A stretch of DNA of 12,357 bases from positions 1 to 12,357 of the forward strand of contig JAEWOZ010000023.1 in the NCBI GenBank assembly GCA_023399505.1. The letters run 5' to 3'. A program made the position numbers and the translations under genes. The DNA comes from Fusobacteriota bacterium (GTDB lineage: Bacteria > Fusobacteriota > Fusobacteriia > Bac17 > JAEWOZ01). The notes under the pieces are model-generated. The model saw nothing but the letters and a program-made list of their open reading frames with translations. It had not been told where the DNA came from and made no database searches. Each line of letters begins with the position of its first letter. Position 1 is the stretch's first letter. Shown piece after piece: positions 1-7,671 of this stretch.

Positions 1-167
1 GGATTATCTTCTTCGCTATCTTTTTGTAAAAATAATAATAATTTATTATTTTCTACAAGCGAAACTTCAAGAGATTTAATACTCTTCGTTCTTCCAATAA
101 AAATAGTTGTAATTACCCCTGGGAAAATAACATCTTTTATTGGAATAAAAGGTGCATTCTTTATCAT
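1..167 (-). CDS. lon: Lon protease, N-terminal fragment (runs off the left edge)
   Basis: ATP-dependent cytosolic serine protease that degrades misfolded and regulatory proteins. Only the first 55 codons are present. They read MIKNAPFIPIKDVIFPGVIT followed by an IGRTKSIKSLE stretch and LLLFLQKDSEED. This is the start of the Lon N-terminal substrate-binding domain, which typically shows a PxxPxRDxVxFPG start, an (V/I)GRxKSIxALE segment and a hydrophobic strand ending in QKD. The ATPase and Ser-Lys protease domains would lie beyond the window. The ATG at 167 is supported by a strong Shine-Dalgarno (GGAGGG, 172-177) that directly follows the clpX TAA (178-180), so lon is probably translationally coupled to clpX. 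It is the last visible gene of the nusA-to-lon unit. The fold assignment is secure from the opening motif; completeness cannot be judged. Confidence 0.9.
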   Translation of the reverse strand, partial: MIKNAPFIPIKDVIFPGVITTIFIGRTKSIKSLEVSLVENNKLLLFLQKDSEEDN

Positions 168-171
168 ATTT

Positions 172-180
172 CCCTCCTTA
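172..180 (-). promoter_or_regulatory. lon ribosome-binding site overlapping the clpX stop codon
   Basis: On the minus strand the bases read TAAGGAGGG, with the first three being the clpX stop codon and the last six a near-perfect Shine-Dalgarno, 4 bases before the lon ATG at 167. The overlap suggests ribosomes finishing clpX help start lon. If ribosomes stop early at the TAA at 433-435, this coupling would be weakened. Confidence 0.8.
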
Positions 181-1224
181 AGCGATTTCTAATTGTATTT
201 TACTATTATCTTTTATACTTTCTTTATTTAATATTATTTTTTTAATATTCTTAGCTGATGGAACATTATACATTAAGTCTAACATAGTATTTTCTATTAT
301 AGATCTTAGACCTCTTGCCCCAACTTTTTTTTGAAGTGCTAAATTTGCAATTTCCTCTAGTGCTCCTTTTTCTACAACCAAATCTACATTTTCCATTTCG
401 AATAATCTTTTATATTGCTTAATGATAGAATTTTAAGGAGTTGTAAGAATTTGAATTAACATTTCTTTATTTGGTTCTTCTAAAACAGTTACTACTGGTA
501 CTCTCCCAACTAAATCAGGAATTATACCAAATTTAACTAAATCTTCAGAAGTTATCTCTTTATTTATTTTTTCATTCATCTCATTGGAACTAAAACCCAT
601 GAGTTTTTTATTCAATCTTCTTTCAATTAACTTTTCTATCCCCTCAAAAGATCCACCTAATATAAAAAGGATATTTGTAGTATCCATGTATATTTGTTCT
701 TGAGTAGGATGTTTTCTTCCACCTTGAGGAGGCACACCTACTACAGCCCCTTCAATTATTTTTAGAAGAGCTTGTTGAACACCTTCACCTGATACATCTC
801 TAGTAATAGATCTATTTTCGGATTTCCTTCCTATTTTGTCTACCTCATCTAGATAAACTATACCCATTTGAGCTGCTTCAATATTCATGTTAGAAGCTTG
901 TAAAAGCCTTAATAAGATGTTTTCAACATCATCTCCAACGTAACCAGCTTCTGTTAAAGTAGTTGCATCAGCTATAGTAAATGGTACTTTTAGTATTTTA
1001 GAAAGAGTTTTAGCTAATAAGGTTTTTCCTGAACCAGTAGGCCCTATCATTAAAATATTGCTTTTTTCTATTTCAATATCTGACTTACTGTTGGCACTAT
1101 TTAATAACCTTTTATAATGATTATATACAGCAACGGAAAGTACCTTTTTAGTACTTTCCTGTCCTATAACATATTCATCTAATTTTTTCTTAATTTGTAT
1201 TGGTTTTAAAAGTGTGCCTTCCAT
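178..1224 (-). pseudogene. clpX: ClpX unfoldase ATPase, lacking the zinc-binding domain and interrupted by an in-frame TAA
   Basis: ClpX is the AAA+ unfoldase that feeds substrates to ClpP. The frame runs 349 codons. Visible parts: opening [10 protein letters not shown] (residues 13-22), Walker A GPTGSGKT (61-68), pore-1 loop GYVG (94-97), Walker [10 protein letters not shown] (122-130), RKH loop (170-172), sensor-1 region ILFILGGSF (185-193), a ClpP-docking MGF (209-211, usually I/L-G-F/L) and arginine finger in GRVPV (R241). Codon 264 (433-435) is TAA. The same frame continues with NSIIKQYKRLFE, MENVDL and the sensor-2 motif GARGLRS (302-308). Family members have PKN at this point, so a lysine AAA/AAG appears to have become TAA by one change. 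Truncation at 263 residues removes sensor 2 and the C-terminal small domain. The Cys4 zinc-binding domain is absent: the ATG at 1224 sits 5 bases after AAAGGAG and 14 after the clpP stop. The downstream ATG at 396 has no clear ribosome-binding site. It could be a true nonsense mutation, a split gene, or a base-call error. Confidence 0.85.
433..435 (-). other. In-frame TAA inside clpX
   Basis: Minus strand reads ACA ACT CCT TAA AAT TCT ATC. The coding frame is unchanged before and after (both parts end in phase with position 1224), so this is a nonsense codon and not an indel. ClpX normally has LxEPKNxxxKQY here; the sequence gives TTP-stop-NSIIKQY, so the stop replaces the conserved lysine. 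Confidence 0.9.
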
Positions 1225-1238
1225 AAGAACTCCTTTAA

Positions 1239-1814
1239 CTATCTACTGAACACTTCATCTATTATACCATATTTCAATGCCTCTTCCGAAGTCATATAAT
1301 TATCTCTTTCCATATCTTTATGTAATTTTTTTCTATCTTGGCCTGTATGACTTGCCATAATTTGTTCTATTATGGATTTTACTCTTAAAATTTCCTTAGC
1401 TTGTATACCAATATCAGTAGCCTGACCTTTTGCCCATCCAAGAGGTTGATGAATCATAACCCTTGAATGTTTAAGAGCATATCTTTTTCCTGCAGTTCCT
1501 GAAGCTAATAAAATAGCTGCCATACTTGCAGCTTGACCAATGCAAACTGTAGATACATTTGCCTTTATATACTGCATTGTATCATATATTGCTAATCCTG
1601 AATATACTTCACCACCCGGACTGTTAATATAAAAAATAATATCCTTTTCACTTGAATCGGCTTCTAGATAAAGCATCTGTGCGATGATGGAGTTAGCAGC
1701 TGCAGCATTTATCTCTGTTCCTAGAAATATTATTCTATCTCTTAATAATCTAGAATATATATCGTAGGTTCTTTCAATTCTTCCTTCGTTTTCAATTATA
1801 ATAGGATTATACAT
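1239..1814 (-). CDS. clpP: ClpP, ATP-dependent Clp protease proteolytic subunit
   Basis: Serine peptidase subunit that forms the tetradecameric degradation chamber capped by ClpX or ClpA/C in the cytosol. The 191-residue length is typical for mature ClpP. The catalytic triad is visible: Ser97 in GQAASMAA, His122 in MIHQP and Asp171 in [12 protein letters not shown]. The oxyanion-loop segment INSPGGEV (63-70) is intact, as is the end GIIDEVF. There is almost no propeptide before the NPIIIE start region. The ATG at 1814 follows an AAGGGG Shine-Dalgarno that overlaps the tig stop codon (TAAAGGGG). It lies 9 bases after tig and 14 before clpX, so the three are surely co-transcribed. Its natural partner ClpX appears truncated here; no clpA or clpC is in the window. 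Confidence 0.97.
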   Translation of the reverse strand: MYNPIIIENEGRIERTYDIYSRLLRDRIIFLGTEINAAAANSIIAQMLYLEADSSEKDIIFYINSPGGEVYSGLAIYDTMQYIKANVSTVCIGQAASMAAILLASGTAGKRYALKHSRVMIHQPLGWAKGQATDIGIQAKEILRVKSIIEQIMASHTGQDRKKLHKDMERDNYMTSEEALKYGIIDEVFSR

Positions 1815-1823
1815 GGTTCCCCT

Positions 1824-3086
1824 TTAACTATTGTTCTCTATTAGAAACTTCTTTACCTTATTCAGTTTTAATCCTGATTCTACTTGAGAAGAAAAATGTA
1901 AATAGTTCTCACTTTTTTTGTCTAATCTATTTCCAAAAAGTTCTTTTAGATAATTATCTACTTCTTGAGAAGTCACATTTATATTTTCTTCCTTAACAAT
2001 AGCTCTTATAATCATCATCTCTTTTAATTCATTTTCTGCTTCTAATCTTAGATTAACTTTAAAATCTTTTTCAGTAACACCTTGTTGCTTATAGTGGTCT
2101 TTTAAACTTATACCCTTTTTGTTTATATCTTCGTTTAATTTTTCCATCTTATTCTCTACCTCTTTTTCAATTAAATTCTCAGGAATTTCTATAGAGATTT
2201 TAGATTTTAAGGTGTCAATTATTTCGTTAAAGAATTTTTCATCTTCGTCTCTTTGTTTTGTAAATACTATCTTAGTTTCTAAATCTTTTTTAAGCATCTC
2301 TAAATTTTCAAAATTTTCCATTTTAGCTAGCTCATCATCGATAAAAGGTACAGTTACAGTTTTTATCTCTTTTAAATTAACTTTAAAAGTAGCTGCTTTA
2401 TTAGAGAATCCCTTTTCAAAATAGTTTTTTGGAAATTTAACCTTAACATCAAATTCCTCACCTTTTTTATGACCTTCAATTTGCTTTTCAAAACCTTTTA
2501 AAAAAGTGTTGCTTCCTAATCTCAAATCATAATCTTGTTGAGAACCGCCTTCAAATGCTTCTCCATCTATGAATCCTTTATAGTCTATAGTAACTATATC
2601 ACCATCTTTAGCAGCAACGTCTTTATCTACTACTTTAGTTTTGGAGTTTTTGTTAGCAATATATTTAAGCGCTTCTTCTATCTCTTCTTGGTTAGCTGTT
2701 GCTTCTTTCTTTTTCATTTTTAAGCCTTTATATTTAGGCAGTTTTATTTCTGGGAAAATAGATAGAGAAATTTCAATTAGAATTTTATTATCTTTAATCT
2801 CAGCTTCTAACAATTGAGGGTTCTCTATAAGTTCATGTTTATTTTCTTCTGAGTATTTGGCATATGCTTCATTGGCAAAATCTTTTAAAATTTGCTCTTT
2901 TATATCAGAAGCAAATTTATTTTTTATAACTTCGTTAGCTACTTTACCTTTTCTAAAGCCAGGTAAAGATACTTTAGAATTTATATCATTTATCACTTTA
3001 CCTTCTAATACTTTAAATTCTTCTTCTGTACTAGAAATTTTTAAAATTATATTTGAATTTTTTTCTTTTTTTATTTGAAAATCCAC
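1824..3086 (-). CDS. tig: Trigger factor, ribosome-associated chaperone and prolyl isomerase
   Basis: Binds near the ribosomal exit tunnel and shields emerging polypeptides; the middle domain is an FKBP-type peptidyl-prolyl isomerase. The 420-residue protein has the N-terminal ribosome-docking signature GFRKGKV (43-49; canonical GFRxGKxP, here followed by Ala rather than Pro). The FKBP domain spans about 162-243 (DGDIVTIDYKGFIDGEAFEG, later FLKGFEKQIEGHKKGE and FPKNYF). A charged, helical SurA-like C-terminal arm follows. Start is GTG at 3086, chosen because the trigger-factor N-terminus aligns from MDFQIKK and GAGG (3092-3095) lies 5 bases upstream. The gene begins 10 bases after the rbfA TAG and ends 9 bases before clpP. 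Tig-clpP-clpX-lon is a common order; having it fused behind rbfA is less usual. Confidence 0.96.
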   Translation of the reverse strand: MDFQIKKEKNSNIILKISSTEEEFKVLEGKVINDINSKVSLPGFRKGKVANEVIKNKFASDIKEQILKDFANEAYAKYSEENKHELIENPQLLEAEIKDNKILIEISLSIFPEIKLPKYKGLKMKKKEATANQEEIEEALKYIANKNSKTKVVDKDVAAKDGDIVTIDYKGFIDGEAFEGGSQQDYDLRLGSNTFLKGFEKQIEGHKKGEEFDVKVKFPKNYFEKGFSNKAATFKVNLKEIKTVTVPFIDDELAKMENFENLEMLKKDLETKIVFTKQRDEDEKFFNEIIDTLKSKISIEIPENLIEKEVENKMEKLNEDINKKGISLKDHYKQQGVTEKDFKVNLRLEAENELKEMMIIRAIVKEENINVTSQEVDNYLKELFGNRLDKKSENYLHFSSQVESGLKLNKVKKFLIENNS

Positions 3087-3096
3087 TTCTACCTCA

Positions 3097-3411
3097 CTAT
3101 TTCAATGTTTTTAATAATTCTTCAATCTTTGAGCTATGTTCCATACCTTGATCTTTCATTAAAATAATATTTGGAACATACCTTGTTCTAAGCTTTGACG
3201 CTAATTCTTTTCTTATAAAAGGCTCTTTTTGTTTTAAGTCTTTAAATATAACATCACTTTTAGGATCATAAATACTTATATATACATAAGCATTTGTTAA
3301 CTTTGGGGTAACTTCTGTTTTTATTACCGAAGCCATAGTATGAAACTCTCTTATGATACTTCCAACTATCTTGGAAATTTCATGTCCAATTTTATCTATT
3401 CTTCTATTCAT
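3097..3411 (-). CDS. rbfA: Ribosome-binding factor A (30S maturation factor)
   Basis: Small KH-type protein that binds immature 30S subunits near helix 1 of 16S rRNA and assists late processing, notably in the cold. The 104-residue protein shows the family pattern: opening RIDKIGHEISKIVGSIIREF, middle strand TPKLTNAYVYISIYD, then RKELASKLRTRYVPNIIL and the ending MEHSSKIEELLKTL (family D-x-S-x-EHgxxIxxLL). The ATG at 3411 directly abuts the infB TAA (TAAATG, zero spacing), and the only upstream Shine-Dalgarno-like bases (GTGAG) lie inside the infB end. Translation therefore probably depends on ribosomes terminating on infB. The usual downstream truB is absent; tig follows instead. Confidence 0.95.
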   Translation of the reverse strand: MNRRIDKIGHEISKIVGSIIREFHTMASVIKTEVTPKLTNAYVYISIYDPKSDVIFKDLKQKEPFIRKELASKLRTRYVPNIILMKDQGMEHSSKIEELLKTLK

Positions 3412-6381
3412 TTATATTTGCTCACTTATATAAGCTTCTAAAATGTCACCCTCTTTTATGTCATTGTAGTTTTCTAAAGAAATACCACATTCTTGTCCAA
3501 CTTCTACAGTGTTTGCATCGTTATTAAATCTCTTTAAGGATGAAATTTTTCCTTCAAATATCTCTTTTGAATTTCTAAATAACTTAATTTTAGCAGTTTT
3601 AGTTATCTTTCCATCTACTACTATAGATCCTCCGATTGTTCCTACTTTAGAGACTTTGAAAATTCTTTTTATTTCAATTCTTCCTTGATAAGCTTCTCTG
3701 AATTTTGGGGAAGACATATTTTTAACTTCATCTTCTAAATCTTCAATCAATTTGTATATTATATTATAGCTTTTTATCTCAATTTTCTTCTCTTCGGCAT
3801 CTTTTCTTGCTTTAGGAGATACAGCCACTTCAAAAGTAATTATTTTTGCTTTAGAAGCATGAGCTAATTTAACATCTCCTTCATTCACAGGTCCTGTTGC
3901 TGAATAAATTAGACTTATTTTCACCTCTTCATGTTGTATCTTAAGAATAGAACTCTTCACAGCTTCTAAAGATCCTTTAGAGCCTGTTTTAAGAATTAAT
4001 TTGTAATCTTTTAAACCTTCTGTTTCATGAATAGGAGCATTAGTATATATAATTGAATATTCATCTTTAATTTCTCTTTCAGAAATAAGCTTTCGAGCTA
4101 CCTTTTCGTTTTCTACTACTTCTAATAGATCTCCTGTTTCAGGAACTTTAGTTAAACCAAATATTTCAACTGGAGAAGAAGGTGAAGCTTTTTCTAATTT
4201 CTGACCGTTTTCGTTGATCATTGCCCTTACCTTACCCATTGAATTGCTTACTATAAAAACATCTCCTTTTTTCAAAGTACCATCTTTTACTATTAAGTCG
4301 GCAACAGGTCCTATTTTAGGATCTAATCTTGATTCTAAAACAATTGCTTTTGCTAGTTTATTTTGATCCGCTTTTAATTCTAATATCTCCGATAAAACTA
4401 CTAAAGTATCTAAAAGCTTATCTAGATTTATATTTTTAGCTGCAGATATTTCTACTATTTCAGTATCTCCGCCCCATTCTCTTGCTAATAGTTCATGATC
4501 TGCTAATTGTTGTTTTACACGTTCAATATTAGCCTCAGGCTTATCAATTTTGTTTATAGCAACTACTATAGGTACTTTAGCATACTTAGCATGAGAAATA
4601 GCTTCCACAGTTTGAGGCATTATACCATCATCAGCTGCTACTACCAGAATTGCTATATCTGTTATACTAGTTCCTCTAGCTCTCATATCACTAAATGCTT
4701 CATGACCAGGTGTATCAATAAAAGTTATTTTCTTACCATTTTTATCAACTTGATAAGCACCAATTTTTTGAGTTATGCCACCTGCTTCACCTGCTGTAAT
4801 AGTACTTTTTCTTATAGCATCAAGAAGAGATGTTTTACCATGGTCAACGTGACCTATTATTGTTACAATAGGAGCTCTTTCTTCTAGATTAGTATCATTT
4901 GTTTGATCAATTTTTTGTATATATTTTTCTCTTTTTTCTTCTTTGGCAACTAAAACATTATATTGAAGTGCAATCTCTTCAACCAAATCAAAAGGAATTA
5001 AACTATTTAAGGTAAAAACATGTCCTTTTAAGAAAAGATATTTAACTATTTCCGTAGGATTAATACCAATTTTTTCTGCTAATAATTTTAAAGTAATATC
5101 TTCACCTAAAGTAATTATTCTCTCTTCTTTAAGTAAGTTTTTTGCAGCTTCTTCTTTTTGTTGAGCTACTTCTCTTTTTTTCTTTTTATGAGCTTTTCTT
5201 GCTGAGGAAGAGCCACCTAATTCATCGAATATACTTTTCTTCTTAGCAAATCCTTTTTCAGGTTTATCTTCATACTTTTTAGGTTTGTTTTTATCACTGT
5301 GCTTTTTTCTATCTACTTTACCAATTTCTAAAGGAAGTGGTGCACTCTCATCTTTTTTAACAAATGGAGGTCTTTTATTAAAGAAAGGTCTTGAAGGATC
5401 TCTATCTTTATCTCCAAATTTGTTTTCATCTGGATTTTTATAGCCATCTCTTTTAAAAGGAAATGAAGGTCTATTTTCATTTGATCTATTGAAATTACCC
5501 GTTGTAGGTTTGCTGTAAGGTCTATCAAAATTTCTGTTTTTAAAACCTTCACTTGATCCTCTATCCTTGTTTTCAAATCTATTAGTTCTAAAACCTTCGT
5601 TTGCATTTCTGTCTCTATTTTCAAACCTATTGGTTCTAAAGCCTTCACTTGATCCTCTATCTTTGTTTTCAAATCTATTAGTTCTAAAACCTTCATTTGA
5701 GTTTCGATCTTTGTTCTCAAACCTATTAGTTCTGAATCCTTCGTTTGCATTTCTATCTTTGTTTTCAAATCTATTGGATATAAAGCCTTCACTTGATCCT
5801 CTATCCCTATTTTCAAATCTATTAGTTCTAAAACCTTCGTTTGATCCTCTATCTCTATTTTCGAATCTATCGTTTCTAGATCCTTCACCTGATTCTCTAT
5901 CCTTATTTTCAAATCTATTGGTTCTATAGGGCTGAGAATTTTCTCTATTAAAGTTTTGTTGAGGCCTATCTTCTCTTCTCTCATAAGGTCTATCAAATCT
6001 TCTCTCCGTAAAACTTCTTTTTTCATTGTTTATAGGGAAAACATTCTCTTTAGCTGTTTCTTCATTTTTTTGTACGAATGCTACTTCTTCTTTTTTAACC
6101 TCAGCAGGTGCTTCATGTACTTTTTTTCTTAAAGTTCCAGCCTGAGTGGATGGTTTTTTAATTTCTTTTATCTCTTTTACCTCTTTAATTTCTGGGCTTT
6201 CTTTTTTATTTAAAAGGAATTTTTGATCTAAGTATGTAGTTGCTTTATCTATATCTTTAGCTTCTATTCCAGATAAATGAGATTGCAATTCTATTCCTAT
6301 TTTAGAAAGTGCATCTATTACATCTTTACTGTTCTTTTCATATTTTTTAGCGAGTTCATGAACTCTAACTTTATGTGACAA
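3412..6381 (-). CDS. infB: Translation initiation factor IF-2, with a repeat-rich N-terminal arm
   Basis: GTPase that places initiator fMet-tRNA on the 30S subunit and promotes 50S joining. The 989-residue protein begins with an IF2_N-like helical segment (4-52, VRVHELAKKYEKNSKDVIDALSKIG). A long charged arm follows, with eight 16-residue repeats at 155-282. A second IF2_N domain lies near 419-475 (RIITLGEDITLKLLAEKIG). The G domain has G1 GHVDHGKT (510-517), G3 DTPGH (556-560), G4 NKID (610-613) and G5 SAAK (646-649). The C-terminal half carries the usual domain II, III and fMet-tRNA-binding regions, including EVAVSPKARKDAEEKKIEIKSYNIIYKLIEDLE-like sequence and a final GDILEAY. Start is TTG at 6381, supported by AGGGGAGG 5 bases upstream and no better ATG. 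nusA ends 78 bases upstream, without ylxR between; rbfA abuts downstream. Confidence 0.97.
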   Translation of the reverse strand: MSHKVRVHELAKKYEKNSKDVIDALSKIGIELQSHLSGIEAKDIDKATTYLDQKFLLNKKESPEIKEVKEIKEIKKPSTQAGTLRKKVHEAPAEVKKEEVAFVQKNEETAKENVFPINNEKRSFTERRFDRPYERREDRPQQNFNRENSQPYRTNRFENKDRESGEGSRNDRFENRDRGSNEGFRTNRFENRDRGSSEGFISNRFENKDRNANEGFRTNRFENKDRNSNEGFRTNRFENKDRGSSEGFRTNRFENRDRNANEGFRTNRFENKDRGSSEGFKNRNFDRPYSKPTTGNFNRSNENRPSFPFKRDGYKNPDENKFGDKDRDPSRPFFNKRPPFVKKDESAPLPLEIGKVDRKKHSDKNKPKKYEDKPEKGFAKKKSIFDELGGSSSARKAHKKKKREVAQQKEEAAKNLLKEERIITLGEDITLKLLAEKIGINPTEIVKYLFLKGHVFTLNSLIPFDLVEEIALQYNVLVAKEEKREKYIQKIDQTNDTNLEERAPIVTIIGHVDHGKTSLLDAIRKSTITAGEAGGITQKIGAYQVDKNGKKITFIDTPGHEAFSDMRARGTSITDIAILVVAADDGIMPQTVEAISHAKYAKVPIVVAINKIDKPEANIERVKQQLADHELLAREWGGDTEIVEISAAKNINLDKLLDTLVVLSEILELKADQNKLAKAIVLESRLDPKIGPVADLIVKDGTLKKGDVFIVSNSMGKVRAMINENGQKLEKASPSSPVEIFGLTKVPETGDLLEVVENEKVARKLISEREIKDEYSIIYTNAPIHETEGLKDYKLILKTGSKGSLEAVKSSILKIQHEEVKISLIYSATGPVNEGDVKLAHASKAKIITFEVAVSPKARKDAEEKKIEIKSYNIIYKLIEDLEDEVKNMSSPKFREAYQGRIEIKRIFKVSKVGTIGGSIVVDGKITKTAKIKLFRNSKEIFEGKISSLKRFNNDANTVEVGQECGISLENYNDIKEGDILEAYISEQI
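5536..5919 (-). repeat. Eight tandem 48-bp repeats within infB
   Basis: Residues 155-282 of IF-2 are eight head-to-tail copies of a 16-residue unit, consensus NRFEN(K/R)DRxxxEGFRT. The variable positions fall into classes: GSSEG (units 3, 6, 8), NANEG (4, 7), NSNEG (5), GSNEG (2) and a diverged first unit ESGEG. Each unit is 48 bases, so the array is exactly 384 bases and keeps the reading frame. The recurrent GSS-then-NAN order (units 3-4 and 6-7) suggests a higher-order duplication. The unit is rich in Arg, Asn, Glu and Phe and is probably disordered. The DNA copies are similar enough for recombination or slippage to change copy number without breaking the frame. Confidence 0.93.
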
Positions 6382-6386
6382 CTTTT

Positions 6387-6394
6387 CCTCCCCT
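6387..6394 (-). promoter_or_regulatory. infB ribosome-binding site, decides the TTG start
   Basis: Minus strand AGGGGAGG lies 5 bases before the TTG at 6381. No ATG or GTG with comparable support lies in the frame nearby, and IF-2 homology begins immediately after the TTG (SHKVRVHELAKK). Confidence 0.75.
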
Positions 6395-6459
6395 ATTATC
6401 TTTCTACCTTACTATTTTTACTAAAAAAGACATTTTTTTCAATCTTATAAATTTTTCTT

Positions 6460-7581
6460 TTATCTATCAACCGTTCCTCCGTCTTCCATACTTTCATTTT
6501 CACCTGAATTTTCATCTAATGAATTTTGATCTTTATTTTGTTCTTCTAATAATCTAATATTTAAATTAAGACCTGTAAGTATAGAGGCTAATTTAGCATT
6601 CTGTCCTTTTTTGCCAATTGCTAGTCCGTATTGATCTTCTCCAACTATTACCTCTGCAACTTTTTGTTCAGTGTATAAATTTATTCCTTCAACTTTAGCT
6701 GGTGTAAGCGCGTTCATTATGAAAGTTTCTATATTTTCATGCCATCTTATTATATCTATTTTTTCGCCATTTAGCTCTCTAGAAATAGTATTGATTCTTA
6801 TTCCCTTTGGTCCAACTGATGCGGCTATAGGATCTAGGGAAGGTGAATGAGAAAGTAGTGCAATTTTAGTTCTGCTTCCTGCTTCTCTTGCAACACCCTT
6901 TATTTCAATTACTCCCTCTTCTATTTCAGGAATTTCAAATTCAAAAAGAGCTTTTACTAACTTATTGCTTTTTCTAGAAATTATGATTTTAGGAACTTTA
7001 GCGTTTGTAACTATATTCAATATACAAACTTTCAAGTTCATTCCTAATTTGTAAACATCTGTAGGACTTTGTTCTTGAACAGGTAAAAATGTTTCTACCT
7101 CTTCAATCTCTACATGAATATTTCCTTGAGGATCTATTCTTTTAATGGTTCCTTCAACTAATTTATTTAGTTTATTTTCAAACTTTTTAACGAAATTATT
7201 TCTTTCAACTTCTCTTACTTTTTGAATAACCACTTGTTTTGCATTCTGAATTGCATTTCTTCTAAACTCATCACAATTTTCTTCAAGTAAAATTTCATCT
7301 TCAAGTGAAGATTCCTCATTTATTAAACGAGCCTCTTCTAGAGAAATTTCCAAATTTTCGTCTTCAACATTCTCTACAACTTTTTTTACTACATAAATTT
7401 TGATGTTTCCATCTTCCTCTATTTCAACTTCTAGATTATTATGATCCAACCCTTTATGTTTTCTGTATGCTGTAGAAACTGCATTATTCAACATGCTAAG
7501 TACTACTTCTTTGCCTATCCCTTTTTCTTCTTCAATTGCTTCTAGCGATTTCTGGAAAGATTTTATATCTTTAACTCTCAC
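6460..7581 (-). CDS. nusA: Transcription termination/antitermination factor NusA
   Basis: RNA polymerase-associated factor controlling pausing, termination and antitermination. The 373-residue form has an N-terminal polymerase-binding domain (about 1-130), an S1 domain (about 139-204, LVEGTIKRIDPQGNIHVEI), KH1 with AREAGSRTKIA and VGPKG (231-260), and KH2 with VGEDQYGLAIGKKGQNAKLA (313-332). It ends in an acidic tail and has no C-terminal acidic repeats, so it is the short type seen for example in Bacillus. Start is GTG at 7581: GGAGG lies 4 bases upstream and the conserved N-terminus starts at RVKDIKSFQKSLEAIEEEKGI. An upstream in-frame ATG at 7635 would add 18 hydrophobic residues and lies in the leader hairpin region, so it is rejected. 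It is the first gene of the unit; rimP is not upstream. Confidence 0.95.
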   Translation of the reverse strand: MRVKDIKSFQKSLEAIEEEKGIGKEVVLSMLNNAVSTAYRKHKGLDHNNLEVEIEEDGNIKIYVVKKVVENVEDENLEISLEEARLINEESSLEDEILLEENCDEFRRNAIQNAKQVVIQKVREVERNNFVKKFENKLNKLVEGTIKRIDPQGNIHVEIEEVETFLPVQEQSPTDVYKLGMNLKVCILNIVTNAKVPKIIISRKSNKLVKALFEFEIPEIEEGVIEIKGVAREAGSRTKIALLSHSPSLDPIAASVGPKGIRINTISRELNGEKIDIIRWHENIETFIMNALTPAKVEGINLYTEQKVAEVIVGEDQYGLAIGKKGQNAKLASILTGLNLNIRLLEEQNKDQNSLDENSGENESMEDGGTVDR

Positions 7582-7585
7582 TATT

Positions 7586-7590
7586 CCTCC
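7586..7590 (-). promoter_or_regulatory. nusA ribosome-binding site, decides the GTG start
   Basis: Minus strand GGAGG followed by AATA and GTG. It supports the start at 7581 over the ATG at 7635, which has no Shine-Dalgarno of similar quality. Confidence 0.75.
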
Positions 7591-7617
7591 AAATATAAAA
7601 TTATAAATAAAAATATA

Positions 7618-7636
7618 AGTGGGAATAAAACCCACT
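7618..7636 (-). terminator. Terminator-like hairpin in the nusA leader (possible attenuator)
   Basis: On the minus strand AGTGGG and CCCACT form a 6-bp stem around a 7-base loop, followed by TATATTTTTATTT. It lies about 30 bases after the predicted transcription start and about 37 bases before the nusA start codon. The stem plus U-rich tract resembles a weak intrinsic terminator. NusA itself acts on such hairpins, so feedback attenuation is plausible but inferred. The stem is short, and a role in leader stability is an alternative. Confidence 0.5.
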
Positions 7637-7671
7637 CAAGTGCGTAAACTTTCAACGAACTTATTTGATAT

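Noticed and set aside
433-435. TAA read as a sense codon (altered genetic code)
   Set aside because: infB, tig, nusA and the intact end of clpX all end with TAA at the expected family length, so TAA works as a stop here. A single substitution or base error in clpX is simpler.
5536-5919. CRISPR-like array
   Set aside because: The 48-bp units are contiguous without unique spacers and encode a regular peptide in the IF-2 frame.
5328-6026. Long open frames overlapping the infB repeat region on both strands (also 5567-5929 plus)
   Set aside because: They are frame shadows of the 48-bp repeats: a repeat length divisible by three keeps every frame periodic and open. They have no ribosome-binding sites and no recognisable protein character.
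6414-6442. Internal promoter between nusA and infB (TTGAAA, 17 bases, AAAAAT)
   Set aside because: The -10 matches only four of six and such matches are common by chance in AT-rich DNA. A nine-codon reading frame starting ATGTCT in the same gap was also dismissed.
7582-7635. Longer NusA with 18 extra N-terminal residues
   Set aside because: The extension is hydrophobic, unlike any NusA N-terminus, and lies across the leader hairpin. GTG at 7581 has GGAGG in front of it.
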